DNA of 64,000 bases, from contig NZ_CP014213.1 of NCBI RefSeq assembly GCF_003268005.1, forward strand, positions 1-64,000. Direction: 5' to 3'. The notes beneath the pieces are model-generated. The model ran no database searches. It saw only the letters and a program-made list of their open reading frames with translations, and had not been told where the DNA came from. This DNA comes from Methanosphaera sp. BMS. GTDB taxonomy: Archaea; Methanobacteriota; Methanobacteria; Methanobacteriales; Methanobacteriaceae. Position numbers and translations under genes: made by a program. Below, one piece after another: positions 26,827-36,700 of the stretch. Position 1 is the first letter of the stretch; each line of letters opens with the position of its first letter.

Positions 26827-26831
26827 TTACC
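26811..26831. repeat. Palindrome across the stop codon of the adhesin gene
   Basis: GGTAAATGCA and TGCATTTACC form a perfect 10-base dyad around a single T. The TAA stop of the 1036-residue protein lies inside it. Confidence 0.6.
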
Positions 26832-29800
26832 TATAATTAAATTTGTTAATTCCCACGATTTTTCTGCTTCCTAGTAGAATATTATTACCTGAATAGCATA
26901 CGATTATACAATCGATATGGCTGGTAGGAATATTCGGATAGGTGAATGATATTTCACCATTGGAAACATCCAATGCGGGGGATACTGTTTTTCTGTTTAT
27001 TTTTACAATGGCTTTGCCGCCATATGCACTTTCATTATTTGATTTTCTGTAAATTCGAGCATATACCGTAAAGTTTTGTCTTCTGATGAATGTTGTATTG
27101 GTTATATCAATGTCTGATTCTTCTTTTTCAAGTGTAATCGTTGAATAGTTTCTGTTGGAGTGATATAGGTTGTTTTCACCGTATACCAGTGATAGGTTAT
27201 ACTTCGGTCCTCTGTAGTTGGATGGAATAACATAATCTTCAAGTATGGCAACTCCATTTCTTACATGGATGGTCTGTCTGATTGTTATTCCGTTAATCTT
27301 AAACCTGGCGATTCCCATATCAACCTTTTGGTTTCGTTCATCAGTTATTGTTGCTTTTAAAGTTATCCTGTCATTTGGGAAACCTGTTACTTCATACACA
27401 ACAGAGTAAACATTCAATTTAAGGATATTTATTGAGGATGTACCTGATAAAACACTCTCAAGACCCTTCTTGTATAGTTTAACTTCCAGTGTGTAGTTTC
27501 TTTTTTTCCAGTTGGATGGAATTATAAAATCCTTTAAACAAATGTCTGATCCGTCGGTTATTATCTGATAATTGATGATTGTTAGATTATTTACCTTAAA
27601 TATGATGGTTGAATTGTCCAATGAATTCATATTGGTAGTGTGGGCTGTCAGGTTAATGCTATCATTTACGTGTACATAGACCTTATCAACAATCAGTTCT
27701 GGTTTTTTTATATCAAATTCATAACTCTTATGTTTTGTAAGGTTAAATACTTCATCATGTATGGTGAGAGTCATGTTGTATTTACCTGTCTTGTTAATTA
27801 TCGAGTCATAATTAACGTTTATGATTTCATTACTATTTATCGGATTAATGATATTGTTGTAGACAATGATTCCAGCCATGGTGATTGTCACATTAATGTT
27901 TCCACTTTTTCCGCTTCCATTGTTTGCAATGCTAATATTTAATCTCAACTTATCTGCTATGCTTATGTTTTCACAATTGTCTGATACGTTCATGTAGAGT
28001 GCAGGTTTTTGTACCATTATAACCTTTTCATGCATTGAACTTTCATTCGTATTTGAATCATTGACAGTAATATTTAGCAGTATGTCATCGGGGAAAATGC
28101 TTTTTACAGTCAAGGTCAGGTTCTTGCTTTCATTTGACTTAAGACTAGGGATGTACCATGTGTTGTTGTCATAATCCACGTTGTCCGATGAGATATACAC
28201 GAGATTATCTGGAAGTACATTTGTCAATATGATGTTGCTGCCATTTGCCTCTTGGGTATTTCTGATGAGGATTGTGTAATTAAATGGCGTATCGTATTCT
28301 ATGGCTTCTGGTGATATTATTTGAACATCATATTCTGGATATAACATTTCTATTATTATATTTTTGTCACAATTTTTGTAATTGGGGACATCTTCGAATA
28401 TCATTCTAAAATTTGATGAATTATTGATTATTTCAGTAATATGAATATTGTATCCGTTTGAATAAACATTGGAATATGATAAACAAGAGTCATTTAAGTA
28501 TAGGCTTACCTTACCTGTTGTAACGCTTGTATTATATACTTCTTTTGTCTTTATAATTCCTGTTATTTGAATATCCTCATCATAATTGAAGATATAATTA
28601 TCATCACAGATTATTTGTGAAAACAGTCTATTTCCAATATATGTATTGTCTGATGCTTTGATATGTTCAACACTACCCTCATATAATTCTTCACATGTGT
28701 TGTTGACGTATGTGGTATTTTTGATTATTGTGGTTGCAATTATCTCTTTACATATATGATTTGAGGTATTGTTGGTGAATATGGAATCTTGAATGCTTAT
28801 CGTAGCATTTTCATTAATGTTTTCTGTAAGTGTATCGCCTGCATTATTGGACGTTATTGATGAATTTAAGATGAGTGCCTCATGGTTATTCATAACAATA
28901 ATTCCATTATTCTCCTGGATTTGTGAATTTGTTATGTTCAACTGGTTATTGTTATAAAACAGCGATTTGCTCACATTGTTTTCTGATATTGATGAATTTC
29001 CTATTGAAACATTACCGTTGCTGTAGATTAATCCATTGGATAGATGTCTGTATATTTGACATTTTGACAAGTCTATCTGACCGTTTTCAAGCAGATAACA
29101 TATTGGATATTCTCCCTTGTTTGATTCAAAGTGTGTATCTTCAACACTTATATTGGAGTTCAGATTGTATATTGTGGAGCTATTTGCAGTATTGTTTTTA
29201 AACAGACAATTTTGAATTACTGTGCTTTTGCTGTATAAACAATAGATTGCCGATCCATCACTTGAGGTGTTGTTTTCGAATGTTGAATCCGTTATTGTCA
29301 GGTTGTTTGAATTGTATATTGCAGCTCCTCCAAACGTTATGGCATCAAGTGTATTGTTTATGAACTTGCAGTTATTTATATTCATTAAACCCGAGTTGTA
29401 TATTGCTCCACCCGATGAAGAATTGTTGTACTTGGAATATGTGTCTTTTATGGTAATGTCATTAAGTATACAATTTCCAAGATTCCTTATCGCATTTGCC
29501 CTGTTGGATTGGGTGTTGGTTATCGTTAGATTATTGATTATTAGTGTGTTTGATTTTTGGATGGATATGAATGCTTTCTGGTTATTTCCATTTATGATAT
29601 TGTTGTTACCGTTAATGGTTATTGTAATTGCCTTTCTTGTGCCCTTGATATCAATGTCCTGTGTGATGTCGTAGTTTCCATCCTTCAGGTTTATCGTTTT
29701 GTTTTTACTTTGGGAATTTGCCGTTGCGATTGAATCGTATAGTTCTTCATATGAGTTCACGTCAACTGTTTCCTCGTCTTGTTTCAATGATTTTTCCTGA

Positions 29801-29937
29801 ACGTTTATACTTTTTTGAACGTTTTTTTCAATCTCCACATCCTGTGTATCAGTATCGTCATTTGCACTTATTGTACTTGCAGTTATAATTATTGTGATTA
29901 TCATCAGCATTGTAAATATTAATTTTTTATTATTCAT
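26827..29937 (-). CDS. Adhesin-like surface protein with beta-helix and repeat domains
   Basis: 1036 residues. Residues 1-26 form a signal peptide (KKLIFTMLMIITIIITAST then ISANDD). Residues 80-420 are beta-helix repeats with NN-x-x-I/L-x-x-S and SGGAIYNSG patterns. Around 525-610 is a DUF11-like repeat (YDTPFNYTILIRN, ILTNVLPDNLVYISS). A CARDB-like Ig unit and two or three further Ig-like units (LKATITDERNQKVDMGIARFKING) follow. No C-terminal membrane helix or anchor motif is seen, so the mode of attachment is unknown. AGGAG lies 12 bases before the ATG, a long spacing. An inverted repeat lies over the likely transcription start. Probably cell-surface adhesion or glycan binding. Confidence 0.88.
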   Translation of the reverse strand: MNNKKLIFTMLMIITIIITASTISANDDTDTQDVEIEKNVQKSINVQEKSLKQDEETVDVNSYEELYDSIATANSQSKNKTINLKDGNYDITQDIDIKGTRKAITITINGNNNIINGNNQKAFISIQKSNTLIINNLTITNTQSNRANAIRNLGNCILNDITIKDTYSKYNNSSSGGAIYNSGLMNINNCKFINNTLDAITFGGAAIYNSNNLTITDSTFENNTSSDGSAIYCLYSKSTVIQNCLFKNNTANSSTIYNLNSNISVEDTHFESNKGEYPICYLLENGQIDLSKCQIYRHLSNGLIYSNGNVSIGNSSISENNVSKSLFYNNNQLNITNSQIQENNGIIVMNNHEALILNSSITSNNAGDTLTENINENATISIQDSIFTNNTSNHICKEIIATTIIKNTTYVNNTCEELYEGSVEHIKASDNTYIGNRLFSQIICDDNYIFNYDEDIQITGIIKTKEVYNTSVTTGKVSLYLNDSCLSYSNVYSNGYNIHITEIINNSSNFRMIFEDVPNYKNCDKNIIIEMLYPEYDVQIISPEAIEYDTPFNYTILIRNTQEANGSNIILTNVLPDNLVYISSDNVDYDNNTWYIPSLKSNESKNLTLTVKSIFPDDILLNITVNDSNTNESSMHEKVIMVQKPALYMNVSDNCENISIADKLRLNISIANNGSGKSGNINVTITMAGIIVYNNIINPINSNEIINVNYDSIINKTGKYNMTLTIHDEVFNLTKHKSYEFDIKKPELIVDKVYVHVNDSINLTAHTTNMNSLDNSTIIFKVNNLTIINYQIITDGSDICLKDFIIPSNWKKRNYTLEVKLYKKGLESVLSGTSSINILKLNVYSVVYEVTGFPNDRITLKATITDERNQKVDMGIARFKINGITIRQTIHVRNGVAILEDYVIPSNYRGPKYNLSLVYGENNLYHSNRNYSTITLEKEESDIDITNTTFIRRQNFTVYARIYRKSNNESAYGGKAIVKINRKTVSPALDVSNGEISFTYPNIPTSHIDCIIVCYSGNNILLGSRKIVGINKFNYR

Positions 29938-29978
29938 TTTTTTATATCATACTCCTATACAATTAATAGTATTATGTA

Positions 29979-29997
29979 GACAATATTAAACATTGTC
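29979..29997. promoter_or_regulatory. Inverted repeat at the likely transcription start of the adhesin gene
   Basis: GACAAT and ATTGTC are spaced by 7 bases, about 45-60 bases before the ATG on the minus strand. A TATA-like AGTATAAATAGTATAAAA lies just upstream, so the dyad would overlap the start of transcription, where a repressor could act. Confidence 0.4.
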
Positions 29998-30157
29998 CAA
30001 AATTAATTATAATTTTTATACTATTTATACTTTTTCAATAATTCATTTGATAATAGTTATATTTTTTTTATATTTGTATGAAAGTTTTAATAGGATGTAA
30101 TCCATATATACAATATGAGAATTGAAAAATCATATACATAAAACGGGTTTAATTTAC

Positions 30158-30511
30158 ATGACAAAATATGATAAAAGTACATGTGTAAAGGTAAACAAAG
30201 ATAAAATGGATTTAATCAAGAAAAAAGGATTAAATTTACAAGATATCTTGGATAAAGCAATGGATGAAGAATTAAAGCTAAACAAAGATGAAATAACAAA
30301 AGAATCAATCAAAGAAATAAATGAAAAAATCAATAAGTTGACCCACAAAAAAGAAGAGAGAATGGAAGAATATCAGAAAAAGATAGACAGCATAACAAGA
30401 ACAATAAACGAATCAAAAATACATGAAGAAAAAATGTATGATGAGAAAATAGAATATCTGAAGACAAAAAAATACTATTTTGAAAAAACACTAAACAATG
30501 GGGGACTGTAA
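30158..30511 (+). CDS. Small coiled-coil protein with CcdA-like N-terminus
   Basis: 117 residues. The first 45 (STCVKVNKDKMDLIKKKG then LNLQDILDKAMDEEL) resemble the short ribbon-helix segment of CcdA/CopG-like antitoxins, found as a fused DNA-binding or dimer unit in archaeal proteins. The rest is a continuous Lys/Glu coiled coil (EINEKINKLTHKKEERMEEYQKKI...). The stop overlaps the ATG of the acyltransferase gene by one base, so the two are translationally coupled. The ATG is preferred over a TTG 36 bases upstream. No toxin-like partner is seen. Function unknown. Confidence 0.75.
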   Translation: MTKYDKSTCVKVNKDKMDLIKKKGLNLQDILDKAMDEELKLNKDEITKESIKEINEKINKLTHKKEERMEEYQKKIDSITRTINESKIHEEKMYDEKIEYLKTKKYYFEKTLNNGGL

Positions 30512-31143
30512 TGGAAGAAACTCAATGGAGAGTCAAAGGACCACTGGAATTGGATGATGATAAATGGGCTGAAAAATTCTCAAAAGCAGCCAACTTGCAA
30601 TATGAACTAAACCATCTACATCCCTCACAAATTCAACGAAAGAAAGAACTGTTACATGAATTATTCGGTCAAATAGGTGAAAACACGGAAGTACTACTGC
30701 CCTTCTACTGTAACGTGGGAACAAACATAAAAATAGGAAAAGGATCATTTATCAATACAAACAACAACTACCTTGACACGGATTCAATAGAAATCGGTGA
30801 CTACACACTACTGGCACAGGGTGTAAACATAATCTGTGCAAATCATCCCGTGAGTACAAAAGAACGCATAGTGCCCGTAGATGACAAACTGGATGATGGA
30901 AAATATGCCTACATCAACGAAGAGGGAAACTTCGACGACTCGATAGAATACACATTCGTAAACACAAGAAGTCCTGTAAAAATAGGCGACAGATGCTGGA
31001 TAGGTGCAAATGTAATAATCTTGCCTGGTGTAACAATCGGAAACAATGTGGTAATAGGTTCAGGCAGTATAGTAACCAAGGATATTCCTGACAATTCAAT
31101 AGCAGTAGGAAATCCTGCAAAAGTAATAAGACAAAACGATTAG
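30511..31143 (+). CDS. Hexapeptide-repeat acyltransferase (maltose/galactoside O-acetyltransferase-like)
   Basis: 210-residue left-handed beta-helix enzyme that transfers acetyl from acetyl-CoA to a sugar. The N-terminal helices are followed by hexapeptide turns. The active-site block NIICANHPVSTKER contains the catalytic His, and the C-terminal coil repeats are RCWIGANVIILPGVTIGNNVVIGSGSIVTKDIPDNSIAVGNPAKVI. An insert between the catalytic loop and the last coils (VDDKLDDGKYAYINEEGNFDDSIEYTFVN) is longer than in typical LacA/Maa enzymes. GGGGGA lies just before the ATG, which overlaps the preceding stop. The target could be cell-surface sugars. Confidence 0.92.
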   Translation: MEETQWRVKGPLELDDDKWAEKFSKAANLQYELNHLHPSQIQRKKELLHELFGQIGENTEVLLPFYCNVGTNIKIGKGSFINTNNNYLDTDSIEIGDYTLLAQGVNIICANHPVSTKERIVPVDDKLDDGKYAYINEEGNFDDSIEYTFVNTRSPVKIGDRCWIGANVIILPGVTIGNNVVIGSGSIVTKDIPDNSIAVGNPAKVIRQND

Positions 31144-31235
31144 GATAAATTAACTGATAACAAATTGAAAGATGAATTAAGCGATTATTTAAAAAAAATT
31201 ACGTAATAATATAGGAGTAAATGGAGAGATTAATT

Positions 31236-32384
31236 ATGAAAAAGATGGGTTTTGGAATGATGAGATTACCATTAACTGATGAAAACGACTTAAAATCAAT
31301 AAATCAGGAAGAAGTAAATAAGATGGCAGATATATTTATGGAAAACGGATTTAACTACTTTGACACCGCATATCCGTATCATGATGGATTAAGTGAGGTG
31401 GCCCTTAAAAAGGCAGTGGTTGAAAGATATCCACGAGATTCATTTGTCATAGCAGATAAACTGCCACTGTTTTTAATAACAAAAGATGAACAATTGGAAC
31501 AAATATTCAACCAACAACTGGAACGCTGTGGAGTAGATTACTTCGACTATTACCTTTTGCATAATGTAAGCGGATTCTCTGAGGCAGGATTTATAGATGT
31601 TGACTCATTTTCATTCGTAAAGAAATTAAAGGAAGATGGAAAAATAAAAAAGATGGGACTATCGACACACGCCAATGCAGAATACCTGGACAACATACTA
31701 AAAAATCATCCTGAGATAGAATTCGTACAACTGCAGGTAAACTACCTTGACTGGGAAAACGATGGAGTAGAATCAAGAAAATGCGTAGAAGTGGCAAAAA
31801 AATACAATCTGCCTGTAATCGTGATGGAACCGCTAAAAGGCGGATTTCTTGCAAACATACCACCAGAAGCCGAAAAAATAATGAAGGAATACAATCCGGA
31901 TGCATCAGCAGTATCCTGGGCATTAAAATACGTGGCCAGCATGGATGAAGTATTCATGGTATTAAATGGGGTAAGCAGTCTTGAACAAATGGAAGAAAAC
32001 ATAAAAATCATGGATTCCCACGAGAAATTAAACCCTGATGAATATGAAATAATATCCAGTGTAATTGACATAATAAACAGCAAAATAACAGTACCATGTA
32101 CAAAATGCAACTACTGCATAAGCACTTGTCCGGTAAACATCAACATTCCAAAATTATTCGATTTTTACAACAATCAAAAAATAGAAAATATCCAAACATT
32201 TACGGCAGTGGGTAATGCATATGTAAATTACTCAAAAATAGAGTCAAATGGAATAGCATCAGAATGTATACAATGCGGCAAATGCGTAAAGGAATGTCCA
32301 CAACATATAAATATCCCAGAAGTCATGGAAGATGTTAAAAAGACTTTTGAAATACCACTATATGGATTTAAAGAAGAGGAATAA
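31236..32384 (+). CDS. Aldo/keto reductase with C-terminal 2x[4Fe-4S] ferredoxin domain (copy 1)
   Basis: 382 residues. The N-terminal TIM-barrel AKR has the active-site Asp-Tyr (NYFDTAYPYHDG), Lys (VIADKLP) and His (YYLLHNVSG). C-terminal clusters read CTKCNYCISTCP and CIQCGKCVKECP, two [4Fe-4S] sites. The domain order suggests electron exchange between ferredoxin and a carbonyl substrate, but that substrate is unknown. The ATG is chosen because GGAGAG lies 7 bases before it. An in-frame ATG at 31221 lies too close to AGGAG. The next gene is a clear paralog on the same strand 66 bases downstream. Confidence 0.93.
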   Translation: MKKMGFGMMRLPLTDENDLKSINQEEVNKMADIFMENGFNYFDTAYPYHDGLSEVALKKAVVERYPRDSFVIADKLPLFLITKDEQLEQIFNQQLERCGVDYFDYYLLHNVSGFSEAGFIDVDSFSFVKKLKEDGKIKKMGLSTHANAEYLDNILKNHPEIEFVQLQVNYLDWENDGVESRKCVEVAKKYNLPVIVMEPLKGGFLANIPPEAEKIMKEYNPDASAVSWALKYVASMDEVFMVLNGVSSLEQMEENIKIMDSHEKLNPDEYEIISSVIDIINSKITVPCTKCNYCISTCPVNINIPKLFDFYNNQKIENIQTFTAVGNAYVNYSKIESNGIASECIQCGKCVKECPQHINIPEVMEDVKKTFEIPLYGFKEEE

Positions 32385-32450
32385 TCCTCTTCCAATCTTC
32401 TATTTCAGTACAAATAACTTATTTTATAATAATACTTCTCCGGTGATTTA

Positions 32451-33551
32451 ATGAAAAAATTAGGCTTCGGAACCATGAGATTGGAATTGGTCAATCATGA
32501 TACGAAAGAGATTAACATAGATTTATTTAAACAAATGATCGATTGCTTCATGGATGCCGGTTACAACTACTTTGACACGGCATACACCTATCTAAACGGC
32601 AACAGTGAAAAGGCACTAAAAAAAGCTCTGGTTGAACGCCATCGGCGGGAATCATTTTTTCTGGCAGATAAATTGCCGATATTCAATCTAAATAATGCTT
32701 CAGAAATGGAAGAGATATTCAATACCCAACTAAAACGATGTGGGGTCGAATACTTCGATTATTACATGTTGCATAACGTAAGTACAAAACATCAAAGCAA
32801 ATTCACCGATATTGACTCCTTCAAATTTATTTTAAATAAGAAGAAAGAGGGAAAAATCCGGCACATCGGCATATCCTGTCATGATGATGCAAAATTTCTG
32901 GATAACATCCTCAAAAAACATCCGGAAATAGAATTCGTACAACTGCAAATAAATTACCTGGACTGGAATGATGAGATAATCCAATCAAAGGCATGTTATG
33001 AAGTGGCATTAGAACATGATGTCGACATAATCATAATGGAACCGCTTAAAGGGGGGCTGATGTCCTATGAGGATTCTGACATACTTAAGGAATTTGACAA
33101 ACATTCCTCCAGAAAGGCGGTGGACTTGGCATTTTCTTTTTGCAAGCACTTGGATAATGTAATGGTTGTATTAAGTGGTATGAACAATATGAGTAACCTT
33201 TTGGAAAATATCAGAATATTTGAGGATGATAAAAAATTGTCAGAGGATGATTTGGAGTTTCTTGACAGGATAAACCGGTTAATGCATTCATACGATTTAA
33301 TCAAATGCACGGGATGTAATTACTGCATTGACCATTGTCCGAAAGCCATAAAGATACCTGATTTTTTAAAGTTATACAACACCCAAAAAACCAGTAAAAA
33401 TCACTCCGTAGGGATGTATTACAGGAATATGATAACCAGGTATTCCTCCAGTCCAAAAGATTGCATAAACTGTGGAAATTGCACTAAATTCTGTCCGCAG
33501 GATATTGATATTCCAAAATACATGGATGAAATAACCACCCTTTTCAAATAA
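32451..33551 (+). CDS. Aldo/keto reductase with C-terminal 2x[4Fe-4S] ferredoxin domain (copy 2)
   Basis: Tandem paralog of the preceding gene, 366 residues. The same AKR catalytic set is present (NYFDTAYTYLNG, FLADKLP, YYMLHNVST), and the same EFVQLQINYLDWN and IIMEPLKGG blocks are conserved. The clusters are CTGCNYCIDHCP and CINCGNCTKFCP, both complete. The loop after the active-site His and the region before the first cluster differ most between copies, which suggests different substrates rather than a redundant pair. TCCGGTGAT lies 6 bases before the ATG. The copies likely come from a local duplication. Confidence 0.93.
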   Translation: MKKLGFGTMRLELVNHDTKEINIDLFKQMIDCFMDAGYNYFDTAYTYLNGNSEKALKKALVERHRRESFFLADKLPIFNLNNASEMEEIFNTQLKRCGVEYFDYYMLHNVSTKHQSKFTDIDSFKFILNKKKEGKIRHIGISCHDDAKFLDNILKKHPEIEFVQLQINYLDWNDEIIQSKACYEVALEHDVDIIIMEPLKGGLMSYEDSDILKEFDKHSSRKAVDLAFSFCKHLDNVMVVLSGMNNMSNLLENIRIFEDDKKLSEDDLEFLDRINRLMHSYDLIKCTGCNYCIDHCPKAIKIPDFLKLYNTQKTSKNHSVGMYYRNMITRYSSSPKDCINCGNCTKFCPQDIDIPKYMDEITTLFK

Positions 33552-33754
33552 CTCTTTTTAATAAAAACATTGTTTCTAACTATTTTTTCATATTTATACT
33601 TTTACAAAAAAATTATAAAAAATATTTGATATTTTATCATAATAATTTAATATATGAAATTACAAATATATTATTACATATTTTATAGTTGAAAATAATA
33701 GAATATACTGTAGTTTAATAAATTCTAAGGATTTTCTATATTTTCAATAGTTTG

Positions 33755-33763
33755 TATAAAATA
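33755..33763 (+). promoter_or_regulatory. Probable TATA box of the giant adhesin gene
   Basis: TATAAAATA lies about 25 bases before position 33784. That would leave a leader of only some 13 bases before the ATG at 33797. No Shine-Dalgarno sequence is visible, so a near-leaderless message is inferred. Confidence 0.4.
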
Positions 33764-33796
33764 TGTATTATATTAATATAATTAAAGATGTTTAAC

Positions 33797-36700
33797 ATGT
33801 TGAAAAATAAAACAAAAATGTTTTTATTATTTTCATTAGTGTTAATCACTATGATTGGAATGACAGCTATTGCAGCTGCTGATGTAGATGATTCTACAAG
33901 TGATGCACAGATTAGTGATGCTTCCAGTCAAGTAGGCGATACAATTAGTGATTTTACTAGTGACAATAGTAATAAACTAATAGAACAAACTGGTAATACA
34001 AAGACAGTTAAAAATGAAGGAGAAAGTGGAACACTATCTGATTTACAATCGGATATTGGTTCTGCTACAGATAGTATAACTCTTCAAAAAGATTATACTA
34101 GTACAAGTGATGAACAACCATTTGTAATAGCAAAAGATTTGACTATTGAAGGAAATGGAAAAACAATCACAGCGGTAAACGGTGCATTCAACATATCAAG
34201 TGGAAATACAGTATCAATCAAAAACTTAGTTTTCACGGGTAAAAATGGTGTACCTGCCATGATAAAAGTTGACGGTATATTAAACCTAGAAAATGTAACG
34301 TTCCAGGATTGTTTCAGTAGTACCTATGCAAATGCGGCTGTTTTAAATATCACGGCAAATGCAGTTGTTACCATGGATGGATGTAGTATTAATAATACTT
34401 GTTCAACCAAAGCAGCAGTGGGAGTTGCTGCTGAAGCTAAATTAGATGTTAAAAATAGTAATTTTACTGATATTGTAGCACTTAATGCTCCTATAGGTAC
34501 ATATGGTAATGGTGCAAACATTACTGTTGATAACTGTTACTTCTATAATTCCAGCAGAGTAAATTATGGTGCAGCCATATACATGGATAACTCAGGTTAT
34601 TTAACAGTTAACAATACACTTATTGAAAACTGTTCTGCCGGTACGAGGGGGGCCATATATACAAGTGCAGTAACCAATATAGAAAATACTGTTGTAACAG
34701 GATTAAACCTTACAACCTCATCTGCTCAGTATAGCAGAGGTTCTGGTTTATGGATTGAAACAAGTACTGCAAATGTGTATCTTAAAAATAACACTTTTAC
34801 CAATGGTCAAATACTAAAAGATGAGGGTATATACACCAGAAATGGATTTATCAATTCCACAGTTAAAGTGACTGTTGCAGATTATTCATTTGATGAAGGA
34901 GAAACCCCTGTATTTGTAGCATTTGTTACCGATGATAATGGTAATAAGATAGGTGGAGGAAATGTTGTTTTCACCACTGAAGATAAAACATACACGGCAA
35001 CACTTGAAAACGGTACAGCATCTGTAACGGCATCCGACCTTGCATTAGATAATACTTACCGTGTAAAGGCAGTCTATCAAAGAACTCCTGAAGAAGTACA
35101 GGAAATCACTGAAGGTGTAATTACCTATGGTAATGTACTTCCGGCAATGACTGACTACACCTCCATGCAGGAAGTTATAAATTCACAGGAAGCACAAGCA
35201 GTTGTAAAATTAAACAACAACATTACACGTGCTGAAGGTGAAGAAAAAGTTGTCATTGATAAAGATTTAACAATCAATGGTGCAAAACTGGTAATTGATG
35301 CAAGTCAAGGAACAGTATTTGAAATAACCAACGGTGCAACAGTAACCATTAATGATTTAACAATCACCAACGCTGAAAGTGCTAATGTAATAAACATTAC
35401 AAACGGTAACTTGATATTGGAAAATGTTGTAATTAAAGATACTACAGTAACACCTGAATATGCAGTAGGAGCACTTATTGCAGTAAAACCGGGCAGCAGT
35501 TTATTATTAGAAAATTCAATCATTGAAAATATCAGTGGTCCATTGATTGATGCAAACGGAACAACAGGTATTGGAGATACGATTTTCAGAAACATAAACG
35601 GCGGATCAGCCAACGGTGAAATATATGTAAGAAGCAATTTAACCATGAGTGGTTCAACAGTAGAAAACTGTACAGCTTACAGTGGATTCTTATATTCAGC
35701 AGCTTCACTTTCAGCATTCAGGATGAATGGAAAATTAGTTATAAATAACTGTACATTCGTCAACAATGTTATTACAACAGGTAATGCAGTAGTAAGTGTT
35801 GCTAATAACACGGAAATCTACAACTCCAAATTCATTGGAAATAAGGCAACCAGGGATTCTTCCTATGCTTCAGCAATAGGAATAAGCGGTTCATCCGACC
35901 AAACAGTTACAATGAATGTCATCAGCTGTTACTTCGAAAACAACACCTGTGAAGGGGACGAAGGTAACACTGCCATTGCAGGAGCACACTCCATTATGAA
36001 CGTTACTAACTCAGTCTTCCTAAGAAATGATACCAAACCATTCTTCAGTTATTCAACACCAGAATACGGTGCTAAAGCCATATTAAACGGCAACTATTGG
36101 GGTACAAATAACACACTTGAAGATGGTGCAGTTGTCACTGAAGGTAATGAATATGATGAGTGGGAAGATGAATGGGTAACCACACAATATGACGTTACAA
36201 TAGACAATTGGGTAGTAATCAACACTGAAGTTACACAATTTGAAGACAATAACATGAAATATAATGTTGTCACAACAGCATCAAGTATGGATACAAACGG
36301 TCAAACAAGTGAATTAACACAAAGTTTACCTAACTGTATAAATGTAAGTTATCAGGCAACAGCCGGTAGATTCGATAGTAATACTGTAACAATATCCAAT
36401 AATGTTGCAAATAACGTATTTACTAGCGGATTGGAAGCTTCCACAGTAACCGTAAGTGTTCCAAATATTGAACAAACATTCGAATTGGAAGCACCTGAAA
36501 TAGATGAAAGCAATTATTTCGGATTGGAATTAATGATAGATGGTACACCTGACGGCGAAACATTTACCTTTACAAGAGATTGTACAAGAGGGGAATCAGA
36601 AAACAATGTCACCATTGAAAACAGAAATATTGTAATAGATGGTAACGGTCATACTATTGATGAAAACAATGGCAGATTGTTCATGATTCAAAATTCAAAC

